The notes under the pieces are model-generated. The model saw only the letters and a program-made list of their open reading frames with translations. It was not told the origin of the DNA and searched no databases. A DNA stretch of 64,000 nucleotides from an uncultured Paracoccaceae bacterium (GTDB lineage: Bacteria > Pseudomonadota > Alphaproteobacteria > Rhodobacterales > Rhodobacteraceae). Position 1 is the first letter of the stretch; each line of letters begins with the position of its first letter. The DNA is taken from the NCBI GenBank assembly GCA_947503935.1, contig CANNFR010000001.1, forward strand, positions 539,438 through 603,437, in the 5' to 3' direction. Below, one piece after another: positions 21,060 through 29,123 of the stretch. The translations under genes were made by a program, and so were the position numbers.

Positions 21060-22043
21060 TCAGCGGCAAGCTTCAGCAGCGGCCCATAAGCTAACCCATT
21101 CTTTCGCACCAAGGGTGACCATCGCATCCGTGTTTCCCAACTGCGCATTGGCGATATCCAGGAAGAAGCTGGTCTGATCCTGCAGATCGGCGATGGCCTT
21201 TGTCGCGCCAGCGGCTTTGGCCAAGCACAGAGCGTCGGCGAACACCGGAATGATCACCTGACGTTGATAGGTGGCGATTTCTTCATCTGATGGCAGGTCG
21301 TTGGGATTGATGGCGTCGCGACCCGCGTGCTGCGATTTGATTTGGGCAGGCACTTGCCAGAGTTGTATCAGATGACCGAGAAGTTGGAACAGGCGTGTGG
21401 CGGCTTTGGGGTGAGATTTTCCAGGCTGGGCCGTGTCTTCATCGACCTTTTCGATCAGGATCATGACAGCGGAGATGCAGGTGGCGCGCATGCGCAGTTC
21501 CAGCCAATTGTCCGCGCTGTACGCATCGAGAACGAGTTCGATAGCCTCGTGATCGGCTTCCATTTCCTGGCATTTCAGCAAATATGGTGTGGTGTCTTTG
21601 GTGACAGTGTTTTCGGGATCGAGTGCCGGGACCGCAATGGTGATCAGGCCCAGGGTTTGTGGCGGTGCTGCTTCGATCAAGGTTTTGCACCTTGCGTCTT
21701 CAAAGTGCCCCAGCCCGAAGTGTTTCATCTCGTGGAACAGCAGCCAGATCAGGGAGATCTGGGACAGAGCCTCCGGATCGTCAGCAATGAGTTTGCCACC
21801 ACGTTGCAGGATGTCTGTCTGGTGGAGCACCTGATCCCAGAACTGATCTAGGGCGTGCACGGTGCCGGTGCTCACATGGAGATGCACCCCGTCGCCTTCA
21901 GCATGGGCAAAGGCGCAGAAGTCTGTGTGATCCATGACGGTCAGGGCGACCTCGCCCGGAAACGGCGTGTCCAACACCTCTTTGTGGTGTTGCAACGCTG
22001 TCGTAAGCGCGTCGCGCAATCGGGTCTCTTCAGACGTGGCCAT
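21060..22043 (-). CDS. Putative zinc metalloprotease with HEMKH motif (Lit-like)
   Basis: A 327-residue protein from the ATG at 22043. The central LFHEMKHFGLGHF contains HExxH (about 120-130), and CQEMEADHEAIELV about 55 residues later provides a plausible third zinc ligand (ExxAD), the gluzincin arrangement seen in M48 and in the phage-exclusion protease Lit. It is otherwise alpha-helical, with no signal peptide or membrane helix. The target protein is unknown. It is convergent with the PHP/SMC ATPase, 45 bases apart. An upstream in-frame start at 22193 has no support. Confidence 0.72.
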   Translation of the reverse strand: MATSEETRLRDALTTALQHHKEVLDTPFPGEVALTVMDHTDFCAFAHAEGDGVHLHVSTGTVHALDQFWDQVLHQTDILQRGGKLIADDPEALSQISLIWLLFHEMKHFGLGHFEDARCKTLIEAAPPQTLGLITIAVPALDPENTVTKDTTPYLLKCQEMEADHEAIELVLDAYSADNWLELRMRATCISAVMILIEKVDEDTAQPGKSHPKAATRLFQLLGHLIQLWQVPAQIKSQHAGRDAINPNDLPSDEEIATYQRQVIIPVFADALCLAKAAGATKAIADLQDQTSFFLDIANAQLGNTDAMVTLGAKEWVSLWAAAEACR

Positions 22044-22427
22044 GATGTCACGCGATCCTTGGTCACCAGGGACATGCCACCAAGTGTGTTCTACCTCTAT
22101 CTGTCTTGGCAACAGGGCGTGTCTCACACCCTTTGCGATCATTGAAGGACATTTGGTTCGGAGGGCCAGCCCTCCCCGCGCAACAGCAAACATCGGCGTC
22201 CCAGAGGGTCTCCCCAGCCTTCCTTTGCTTGGCAGCGCCGTGTAGGCCGGGCGATCCCCCTCCCTCTGATCCTTGACTTTCCTGTTGCACGGGCCCCCTC
22301 CCGCCCTCGGCCGGGAGGCAGGGTTTGAAGGAGAGGCGCAGATGCCTCACCTCCAAAACCCCGCCACCATTTTTGTCTGTGGATGGGGATACGGAGGTCG
22401 AACCCAGAAGGCGAAAGGACCCGGCCC
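22044..22427. other. Intergenic region before the ardA pseudogene
   Basis: About 380 bases, GC-rich, containing an inverted repeat CTCCCG / CGGGAG around 22301-22319. It likely holds the divergent promoters of the metalloprotease and ardA. Reading frames here have no coding character. Confidence 0.5.
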
Positions 22428-22937
22428 ATGCCATGCACATTTTTTGCCCAACCCTATGATATCACCGCGACAGGTTTCTATTTCGAGAGCGCAGAGGAGT
22501 TTGCGATCAAAGCCGCTGCCTTGCGCAATGAGACCAAGCAACCAGTCGAAGAATTCGAATTGTAGTTCATTGAGGGCGATGCCATCGACGCCTCCTTGGC
22601 GGAAGCCCTTGGGCTTTCTCAGACGACCATCGCAAGGGTGCTAGACGCGCTCGAAGACTGGACCGATGATCAGAAGACCCGCGCCATTCTCGCCATCGGA
22701 GAATGTGGTTGCGCCTTTGATCTGGGCACAGATTGCCCGGATGATCTGGAGGTGGATGTCTATTATCTGGACAGCCTGCGCGATCTTGCCATTGAGTTTG
22801 TCGCTGAGGGGATCATGGGCGAGATACCGGACGCGTTGGAAATCTATTTCGATTATGATGCCTTGGCCCGTGATCTAGGCGTAGACTACACCGAGACCAC
22901 CGTGGCCGGGCAGCGTTTGATCTATCGCTGTGCGTGA
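22428..22937 (+). pseudogene. ardA: ArdA-type antirestriction protein, interrupted by an amber codon
   Basis: The frame from the ATG at 22428 reads FFAQPYDITATGFYFESAEE and VEEFEL, hits TAG at 22563-22565, and continues in the same frame with FIEGDAIDASLAEALGL to 22937 (GQRLIYRCA). Together they span about 169 residues, the ArdA length. Homologues have Gln at the stop position (EFEIQFIDG), so one C-to-T change (CAG to TAG) explains it. ArdA mimics DNA and inhibits type I restriction enzymes. Restart at the ATG at 22596 would give only the C-terminal 113 residues. Confidence 0.85.
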
Positions 22938-22991
22938 GATGCGTGTCATGGCAATTGCCAAGCCGTTCAGACTGCAGCGCAGACGCTGCGG

Positions 22992-23282
22992 TCAAACCTT
23001 ACCCGGCGGCCATTTGCGGGAGGTGTGCAGGATACGCAGCACCACAAGATCGGTGGCGCTGATGATCTCATAGATCGCGCAATAGCTCAGTCCGGGAATG
23101 GACAACTCGCGCGTCCCATCAACGCTGCCGTCACGACCCATCAGCGGGAAGGTTTCCAGATGGCGGATGGATTGCAGAATGCGCGCGACGGTCTGATCAG
23201 CTGCCGTGCGATTGTCCTGTGCAATATAGTCGAGAATACTGTCCAGATCGGTCAGTGCCTGCGGCAAGAACTCAATGTTCAA
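22992..23282 (-). CDS. RelE/ParE-family toxin
   Basis: A 96-residue protein beginning MNIEFLPQALTDLDSILDYIAQDN, with RILQSIRHLETFPLMGR and the terminal VLRILHTSRKWP, all typical of ParE/RelE toxins (ParE inhibits gyrase, RelE cleaves mRNA; this one looks closer to ParE). The start overlaps the end of the upstream antitoxin gene by 11 bases, the usual antitoxin-first order. Confidence 0.9.
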   Translation of the reverse strand: MNIEFLPQALTDLDSILDYIAQDNRTAADQTVARILQSIRHLETFPLMGRDGSVDGTRELSIPGLSYCAIYEIISATDLVVLRILHTSRKWPPGKV

Positions 23283-23460
23283 GGCCGAATTGCGTCATCA
23301 CCGTCTTCAGCGGGATCGTCTGGTCGGGGCTCTGTCGGTGGCTCTCTTGTGCCTCACGGATTTGCGCATCGCGCCACGCGATATAGTCGGGCTCAGTGGA
23401 GTCCACGTTCGGGGTCACTGTCTCTTCTTTGATTTCTTCATTCTGCTCTGTTTCAGCCAT
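23272..23460 (-). CDS. Antitoxin partner of the ParE-like toxin
   Basis: A 62-residue acidic protein MAETEQNEEIKEETVTPNVD with a C-terminal amphipathic segment IPLKTVMTQFGLEH. Length, acidity and the overlap with the toxin gene support an antitoxin role; an obvious ribbon-helix-helix is not visible, so the N-terminus may be degenerate or of another type. A ribosome-binding site (GGAGGCAG) precedes the ATG. Confidence 0.75.
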   Translation of the reverse strand: MAETEQNEEIKEETVTPNVDSTEPDYIAWRDAQIREAQESHRQSPDQTIPLKTVMTQFGLEH

Positions 23461-23767
23461 GTCTGCCTCCTAAACCCAGTATATCATAGCTGAAATCGCC
23501 CTGTCATCTTTTGCGCGGTGATCATCCACAGGCGTTGGTGACCGGTCATTTGCGGGCATTCTCCAATTGTTCGATCTGCCGCAGGTCACGCCTCCGGCCT
23601 CAATTCATGGGTTTCCCCGCCGCATCGGTCCGATCAATGGCCTGCCCGCGCCAGGGTGCTGACGCACCTCCGTGTCGGCCATGATCCGCCCGATCTGAAC
23701 GGCGGAGGTTTTGAACCCATGAGGCCGGACGCTGGTGTCCTGGCCAGACAAACAAAGGAGTAAGACC
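23461..23767. other. Intergenic region with a large nested inverted repeat
   Basis: About 305 bases without a gene. The first part should hold the toxin-antitoxin promoter. The second half (23594-23728) is the nested stem-loop described separately, ending 30 bases before the ribosome-binding site of the next gene. Confidence 0.6.
23594..23728 (+). ncRNA. Candidate structured leader or small RNA
   Basis: An outer pair of arms (23594-23622 and 23700-23728) share CCGGCCTCA, CATGGGTT and CCGCCG blocks in inverted order. Inside are GATCAATGGCC (23632-23642) pairing with GGCCATGATC (23677-23686, one bulge) and a GGTGC-TGAC-GCACC terminal loop. The whole can fold as one long rod. It ends just upstream of the gene at 23768, so a cis-acting leader is possible; a small RNA or DNA cruciform is equally possible. 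Confidence 0.5.
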
Positions 23768-23998
23768 ATGACAAATGATACAAACACAAACCGCCCAACA
23801 CATGCCATCTATCAGGTGACAGGCGAAGGCGAGCAATCCTACTGGCACCGGGTCGGAGCCGCCTGGGCCAACAAAGACGGCAAAGGCCTCAGCCTCAGAT
23901 TCGACGCCATGCCCCTGCACGGGCGCATCATGATCCGCGAAATTGGCGATGAGGCGAAGGAAGCTCCGCAAAGCCCGACGTCAGAACCGGCAGCATAA
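23768..23998 (+). CDS. Small conserved hypothetical protein of mobile elements
   Basis: A 76-residue protein starting MTNDTNTNRPTHAIYQVTGE, with YWHRVGAAWANKDGKGLSLRFDAMPL. The VGAAWxxKDGKGLS pattern recalls DUF736-like proteins of plasmids and integrated elements, of unknown function. AAAGGAG lies at normal spacing before the ATG at 23768. It is preceded by the structured region at 23594-23728. Confidence 0.72.
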   Translation: MTNDTNTNRPTHAIYQVTGEGEQSYWHRVGAAWANKDGKGLSLRFDAMPLHGRIMIREIGDEAKEAPQSPTSEPAA

Positions 23999-24230
23999 GA
24001 TCATACCGAAGCAAAGAGACCGCAAGCGCGGCCTCTTTGCCAATATCTGCGGAGGGTGACGCAGCGGATGACACCAAGGCCCTAAGCAGCCCGAAGCTGC
24101 CGTTCGTCTATCTAAAAACCTTGTACTGCGAAGAAGACTTGCAATGGCGCGCCAAATCTTTGAGTCTCAGCCAGAGCGACGACTGGGTTAACTGCTCAAA
24201 ACACTCAATCAACACTGCCGTGAGGGGACT

Positions 24231-26255
24231 ATGACGAGCAGCTTTTTCTTCCTTCAGGCTGAGAAAGACGAAATAAATCGAACCCTCTACGACGGACTCG
24301 AAAAATGGTCCTCAAATGAGAGCACACAGGTTTACGTAGTCAATCAGCCTCTTGGCGATGACCGGTATGACTACGATTACGAGAACTGTGCAGTTGTTCT
24401 GTCGCCTGGTCGTAAAATTTGCCTCATTAACTTCTCAGAAGATGAAGACGAATTCGAAGATTTTGTCGAGGACTTCCTGGAAGATGTGGGCTCAATTTCG
24501 GACAAGTACGAATACAAGGGGGCGATTGGTCGACCCCGAACTTGGCGCAAAGACCTTGTTTTTAAGGTTTGCACTGGTGCCGAGTATGACATTGATAGTT
24601 ACATTCAAGAGAGTTGCATTGAAGATCCTGGAAGGCGGAGGCTCTCAGAGCTGGTTATATCTTTGGTAACCGGGAGTATTAACGATATTGAAAGAGCTAC
24701 GGCTGAAGTGCCGGATAACCTCCTAGATAAGGTCAAGCAGAAAATTCAGCTTTTTGATGCAGACCAAACTCGCTTTATTTATAAAACAGTCAATAAGAAG
24801 GCCGTTCATATTCAAGGACTTTCTGGGACTGGAAAAACGGAACTTCTGCTTCACAAACTCAAAGATATATATGTTCGAAATCCAAGCTCCAGGATACTTC
24901 TGACATGCCACAATAGAATTCTCGCAGACAATCTACGGAGAAGAATTCCTGAGTTTTTCAACTTCATGAAGGTTGAACAGCAAATTGAGTGGGATAGTAG
25001 GCTGTGGTGCATGCATGCTTGGGGATCTCGCAGCGATCTAAACTCCGGCACATACAGATATATTTGCCACTATTTTGACATTCCGTTTTACACCTTTGGG
25101 CAGTCTTCGTTTGACGAAGCCTGCAAAAAAGCATTTGAGATGATTAAGGCGAAGCAAGATGGTCTGAAGCATGCATTTGACTATATTCTAATTGATGAAA
25201 GCCAGGATTTTCCGCAATCATTTCTCGACCTTTGCGAACTCGTAGCGAAAGAATACGTAATTATTGCGGGAGATATATTTCAAAGTATTTTTGATGCAAA
25301 AATTAGGCCCAGTATATCTCCGGATTTCCTACTGAGTAAGTGCTACCGAACCGACCCGAGAGCTCTGATGTTCGCGCACTCTCTTGGAATGGGACTATTT
25401 GAAGAAAAAAAGCTCCGATGGCTTGATGACGATGAGTGGCGGACCTGCGGCTATATCGTAGAAACGTCCCCTGACAAGGGCTTCTATCGATTGAAGCGCG
25501 AACCCCTTCGTCGCTTTGAGGACATAACAGCCGCGGACGTACCATCGGTTTCAATTGTCGAGGGTGAAACCCTAAATAATGAACAAGTTGCAGGGCTTGT
25601 TCTGGAGGCTATTAAGTCCATCTCGGGAGAGAACCCTACAATCACTCCCGATGACATAGGCATCATCTTGGTGGACAGTGGAAATCAGATATTCAACCTT
25701 CAAGACACTCTGGCACAGATCGTACCGCGCGAAACAGGCTGGGTTGTGAATAAGGCGGTAGAAAGCAAGAGGAAGATTTCCGGAAGGTTATTTATCAGCA
25801 ATAGAAATAACGTCAAGGGACTCGAGTTTCCATTTGTCATTTGCGTAACAAGCAATCTATCGAGAGGATTGGCTTACAGGAACTCACTTTACATGACGTT
25901 GACGCGTTCTTTCCTTAGGTCATATTTGATTGTTTCCCGAAAACAGGATGATGCGATGATGAGTTTGATAAGGCAGGGCCTAAACACGATCAACGCCTCG
26001 GGATGCATCGAGGCACAGGCACCTTCGGAAGAAGAGCGGGCCGAAATTATGACCACTATTACTCAAGACAATGTTCGTACATCCTTTTACGACTTTTGTG
26101 AGGATATCTTCAATGAACTTGGTGTTCTACCGATTTTCAGACAAGAGCTTCGCAGGGTGGTTAGAGCCACCGCTGGCGAGGACTTTGACCGTCATGAAAT
26201 AACGGAAATCGCGGATTTTAATTACAAGAAGATGTTGAAAAAGGAGGGCAGATGA
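24231..26255 (+). CDS. SF1 (UvrD/Rep-like) helicase-domain protein
   Basis: A 674-residue protein. An acidic N-terminal domain of about 190 residues (EDEDEFEDFVEDFLEDV) is followed by the motor: Walker A GLSGTGKTELLLHKL (about 196), motif Ia LLTCHNRILADNLR, Walker B YILIDESQDFP (about 318-328), IIAGDIFQSIF, and a C-terminal NVKGLEFPFVICV and YMTLTRS, as in UvrD-like enzymes. GAGGGG precedes the ATG. The stop overlaps the next gene. Base composition is clearly more AT-rich than the core. A defence role is inferred from context only. Confidence 0.85.
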   Translation: MTSSFFFLQAEKDEINRTLYDGLEKWSSNESTQVYVVNQPLGDDRYDYDYENCAVVLSPGRKICLINFSEDEDEFEDFVEDFLEDVGSISDKYEYKGAIGRPRTWRKDLVFKVCTGAEYDIDSYIQESCIEDPGRRRLSELVISLVTGSINDIERATAEVPDNLLDKVKQKIQLFDADQTRFIYKTVNKKAVHIQGLSGTGKTELLLHKLKDIYVRNPSSRILLTCHNRILADNLRRRIPEFFNFMKVEQQIEWDSRLWCMHAWGSRSDLNSGTYRYICHYFDIPFYTFGQSSFDEACKKAFEMIKAKQDGLKHAFDYILIDESQDFPQSFLDLCELVAKEYVIIAGDIFQSIFDAKIRPSISPDFLLSKCYRTDPRALMFAHSLGMGLFEEKKLRWLDDDEWRTCGYIVETSPDKGFYRLKREPLRRFEDITAADVPSVSIVEGETLNNEQVAGLVLEAIKSISGENPTITPDDIGIILVDSGNQIFNLQDTLAQIVPRETGWVVNKAVESKRKISGRLFISNRNNVKGLEFPFVICVTSNLSRGLAYRNSLYMTLTRSFLRSYLIVSRKQDDAMMSLIRQGLNTINASGCIEAQAPSEEERAEIMTTITQDNVRTSFYDFCEDIFNELGVLPIFRQELRRVVRATAGEDFDRHEITEIADFNYKKMLKKEGR

Positions 26256-26881
26256 ACGTCAAGCCTTTTGATCTGGATCAATATCAGGTAGCAAACCTTG
26301 TGTCAGCCTTTCGGGAGAAAACGAATATCATATTGTTCTGGATGCGGGCTGCAAAGACGATCTTGTCCTTCGTTGAGCCAAACCCGGGTCAGGTTCGTGG
26401 AAGAATGCTTGTTTGCACGGGCAAAATGCATCGGATCTTCATAGAAAGTGACGGCAAGGTGTTTTCTACGGCCTTACCATTCTCTGTGAAAGAAAATAGC
26501 GGCTTCTATTACTGCACACTTCGCTCTGGAATTGAACTTAGCAATAAGCTTAGCTCCGAAATTATCGCCACCCTTTCAACAACTGCTTCCTTTCGAAACA
26601 ACGAGGTGTTCGGTTTCGCGGATGATATTATGGGAATCTCTGACGATCCGGACACTCTTTGGGCGGCACTTAGCGAACTGGTCAACTCGGACGATGGATA
26701 TCTCCGTTTTGATCATGATCCAGATCGAGAGGATGGCAGACGGCATCCATTGAACCACATCGACATATTCTTCTCTCAATCAGCTACTTTTAAACTTGGA
26801 GTTGCTGAAAGATTGGAAATTGATGCCCTGTCTGACCTGCTCAACATTCAGACGGATTGCCACTATCTCTCCAAAGAGTAG
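26252..26881 (+). CDS. Unknown protein coupled to the helicase
   Basis: A 209-residue protein starting MNVKPFDLDQYQVANLVSAFR. AAGGAGG lies just before the ATG inside the helicase end, and the genes overlap by four bases, so the two are a translationally coupled pair. I recognise no domain. It has a helical start, a beta-rich middle (GRMLVCTGKMHRIFIESDGKV), and an acidic end, with no membrane segment. It could be the specificity or effector partner of the helicase; this is inference from coupling. Confidence 0.7.
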   Translation: MNVKPFDLDQYQVANLVSAFREKTNIILFWMRAAKTILSFVEPNPGQVRGRMLVCTGKMHRIFIESDGKVFSTALPFSVKENSGFYYCTLRSGIELSNKLSSEIIATLSTTASFRNNEVFGFADDIMGISDDPDTLWAALSELVNSDDGYLRFDHDPDREDGRRHPLNHIDIFFSQSATFKLGVAERLEIDALSDLLNIQTDCHYLSKE

Positions 26882-27176
26882 CGTATAACAAGCGAGAGCT
26901 CAGTTACTGGAAAAAGTTTTGGTTGCGCGACCATCAATTTTGTGGGCCATACGTTGTTTGGTCTTGATCTTTTTTTCCGGCTACTCGACAAGCACAGTTC
27001 GGATGACTGCTATTGTACGTTCGCGAGACTTTGCGAAGTCGGCTTCCTGCGCTTCCCGGCCATTGGTGTGAGGTGCAGCATTTTGCATTTTGGGCTCTCT
27101 ACAGGCATCCGCTGTGGTGCGCGTTGGCACCTAAGGCCCAAAACACAGCGGCTACAGTAGGCGTGAAGGAAGAATC
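26882..27176. other. Intergenic region before the LuxR-type gene
   Basis: About 295 bases with no supported gene. It probably carries the regulator promoter; I see no strong repeat or terminator. Confidence 0.45.
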
Positions 27177-27950
27177 TTGCGAGAACCTGCCTTGGTGCGA
27201 TACAATCAGTTGATGGATTCAGATAGTCCTTTTCTCGATCTTCATACTCAGCTCAGTCAGTGCACGACCAACGACGAAGTCTGGCAGCGCATTAAGAAAC
27301 ACGCCACGAAACTGGGCATCGCCGCCATCAACATCGCGGGAGTCGAGGTAGGTACCGGCGCTCCGCTCTGGGCGCTAAGCTCAATGCCTAAAGACTGGTT
27401 GGAGCACTATCTTCGTGAAGGCTACATGGACAGCGATCCGTTTCTGGGGTCTTTCACATGCTCGAGAGTCCTTACGCGAGCCGATTGTGGCACCATGACT
27501 GGCGCTGATACTGGCGACAAGAAAGCCCTGGGTTTGAACCACGGCTTGAGAGATGCGGGTTATACGGTTCTCAATAGTCTGAAGTTCCAACGACCGGGCG
27601 AGTCCACGGGGAAGCTAGTCAGCCTCGGTTTCTGTGAGGATGGGTGTAAACCGGATCTCACGCCGGAGTTGGTCTCGTTCGCGTCACTGGCGGCGGCATC
27701 TGTTGTTCGACCTCGAAAAGGTAATGAAGATCTGATCCCCGTCCCCCGTGCTGTTTATCTGAGTCCGCGACAGACTGAGGTCCTGCAGCATCTTGCATCA
27801 GGCAAGCAAGTCGCCCAGATTGCCGACGCTATTGGTATCAGCGAGACAATGGTCCACCGGCATATGGCCCATGCAAAAACAAAGTTGGGTGCCGTTTCCC
27901 GTGAGGAGGCGTTGGCCCGCGGGATAAGAGCAGGGCTAGTTGCAGTCTGA
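27177..27950 (+). CDS. LuxR-type transcriptional regulator with autoinducer-binding-like domain
   Basis: A 257-residue protein. The N-terminal part (about 20-175) fits the autoinducer-binding domain layout, with WLEHYLREGYMDSDPFL resembling the W-x4-Y-x(n)-D-P-F core. The C-terminal part has the LuxR HTH: LSPRQTEVLQHLASGKQVAQ and IADAIGISETMVHRHMAHAK. The proposed start is a TTG at 27177 preceded by GAAGGAAG; an ATG at 27213 is an alternative. No luxI synthase is in the window, so it would be a LuxR solo. A long palindrome follows its stop. Confidence 0.85.
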   Translation: MREPALVRYNQLMDSDSPFLDLHTQLSQCTTNDEVWQRIKKHATKLGIAAINIAGVEVGTGAPLWALSSMPKDWLEHYLREGYMDSDPFLGSFTCSRVLTRADCGTMTGADTGDKKALGLNHGLRDAGYTVLNSLKFQRPGESTGKLVSLGFCEDGCKPDLTPELVSFASLAAASVVRPRKGNEDLIPVPRAVYLSPRQTEVLQHLASGKQVAQIADAIGISETMVHRHMAHAKTKLGAVSREEALARGIRAGLVAV

Positions 27951-27966
27951 CCCTATCAAGCCAGAT

Positions 27967-27990
27967 CAAGGTTGAGATATCTGAACCTTG
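27967..27990. promoter_or_regulatory. 24-bp near-perfect palindrome, candidate regulator operator
   Basis: Half-sites CAAGGTT and AACCTTG flank a GATATC centre; only one symmetric position pair breaks the dyad. A second inverted repeat, AGCCAGATCAA (27959-27969) with TTGATCTGGCT (28034-28044), brackets it. It lies between the LuxR-type gene and the lectin-like gene. No T-run follows, which favours an operator over a terminator. Confidence 0.6.
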
Positions 27991-28067
27991 GAAGACGGTA
28001 GAAATTACCAAATCTTTGAGCCACGCGCCAGAATTGATCTGGCTCATAATCTGGAGCAAGAGCACCA

Positions 28068-28478
28068 ATGAAACACTCTGACGAAGCGACGAATCTTCAT
28101 TCAAAGACAATGCTTAAGCGATCGGTTAGTGCGACGCGCAGTTGGCAAAGCACCGGCATACGATATGACGTGGGCGAGCAAGTGATTATTGAATGGGATC
28201 GTGCCTCAACTTGGAATGGAAACAACGACGTCCCTCATGAAAGCAGACACCACGGCCCGGCCGGACCGTTGGTACATGCGGCGCCAGGTGGTAGGAATTA
28301 CCCTATGCCGGGCGTCATTGAAGACAGCTTAGTCGGCAGGATTGGCGGCAATGTCTTCTTCATCGGCGAGGGGGTCCGTTTTCCAACTGACAAAGCGGGA
28401 GAACTTGAGATGACGATCAACGACGTAGGCTATCACGACAATGAAGGTTCCATTGGGGTCTTCATTACAATTGTCTAA
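28068..28478 (+). CDS. LecA (PA-IL)-like lectin-fold protein
   Basis: A 136-residue protein. The pattern DVGEQVIIEWDRASTWNG, HHGPAGPL, YPMPGVIEDSLVGRIGG, VFFIGEGVRF and ELEMTINDVGYHDNEGS follows the beta-sandwich repeat seen in LecA-type galactose-binding domains, including the ND...DN segment that in LecA helps to hold calcium and sugar. There is no signal peptide, as in LecA itself. It lies 117 bases after the LuxR-type regulator. Sugar binding is inferred from the fold. Confidence 0.72.
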   Translation: MKHSDEATNLHSKTMLKRSVSATRSWQSTGIRYDVGEQVIIEWDRASTWNGNNDVPHESRHHGPAGPLVHAAPGGRNYPMPGVIEDSLVGRIGGNVFFIGEGVRFPTDKAGELEMTINDVGYHDNEGSIGVFITIV

Positions 28479-29123
28479 ATTTTGAGACAGCAACGCTGCA
28501 AGGTGATACTTCGTAGCGTTGTTTTCTTGCCTTTGAAACCCCAGACACGTCCGACTTGAACCCAGTCGCGACCAGTACCGCGTCTCTCCCGGCGCCCCAG
28601 GGCCACATCATCCGCATTCTGCGCGTTAGGGACACTGGGGCATCCATGAGGCTTATGAGTAATCGCAAGCTGTGTGTGGTAGTACCACACCGCTTGAGAA
28701 GGGGGACGCTGCGCTCCCCCGTTCTATCCCCCAAGCCATAGACGACGCCTAGGCATTTAGCCTGGCCATCGTCATGCAAACAGATCGGTGTTTGATCCCT
28801 CACAGGGAGACTTCGCTCTCCCTGCACCCATCGACATAAGGGGCGTTCCTGCCCCCAAGACCCCCGACCATGCCATGGAGGCGATGTCATCGAGACCAAG
28901 GATGGGAGCATGTCATAACTGCCCCTCCTTAGAACCACCCCATCGACCAACCGTCCACCGATTGGATGCCGCCAGCGTATCGACGCTGGACCCGATTGTT
29001 AGGCCGACGTGCCCCCCCAAAGCTGAACACTGGCGACTCATGACGCAGTGTGGATAAATGCGAGTTCGTCTCATTAGCGGATGCGATAGTTCACCGCTTC
29101 TGCTAAGCTACTAAAAACGAATA
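28479..29123. other. Gene-poor region rich in inverted repeats
   Basis: About 645 bases between the lectin-like gene and hsdM. A minus-strand frame (28465-28950) has no coding character. The centre holds the hairpins at 28674-28855. The end nearest hsdM is AT-rich and is the likely hsdM promoter. Confidence 0.55.
28674..28855. repeat. Cluster of strong hairpins
   Basis: Inverted repeats occur at 28674-28690 (GTGTGGTA/TACCACAC), 28701-28720 (GGGGGA..GC/GC-TCCCCC), 28804-28823 (AGGGAGA/TCTCCCT) and 28840-28855 (GGGGC/GCCCC), plus GCCTAGGC near 28746. Their purpose is unknown; see findings. Confidence 0.7.

Noticed and set aside
22596..22937. Separate 113-residue gene after the ardA stop
   Set aside because: It is the same frame and family as the upstream part; no ribosome-binding site precedes the ATG, so it is treated as the second half of a broken gene.
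28674..28855. Retron msr-msd locus
   Set aside because: Hairpins are suggestive, but no reverse transcriptase gene is adjacent.
28465..28950. Minus-strand frame of 161 codons in the hairpin region
   Set aside because: Its residues are Arg/Trp/Met-rich with no ribosome-binding site, and strong hairpins run through it; better explained as structured non-coding DNA.
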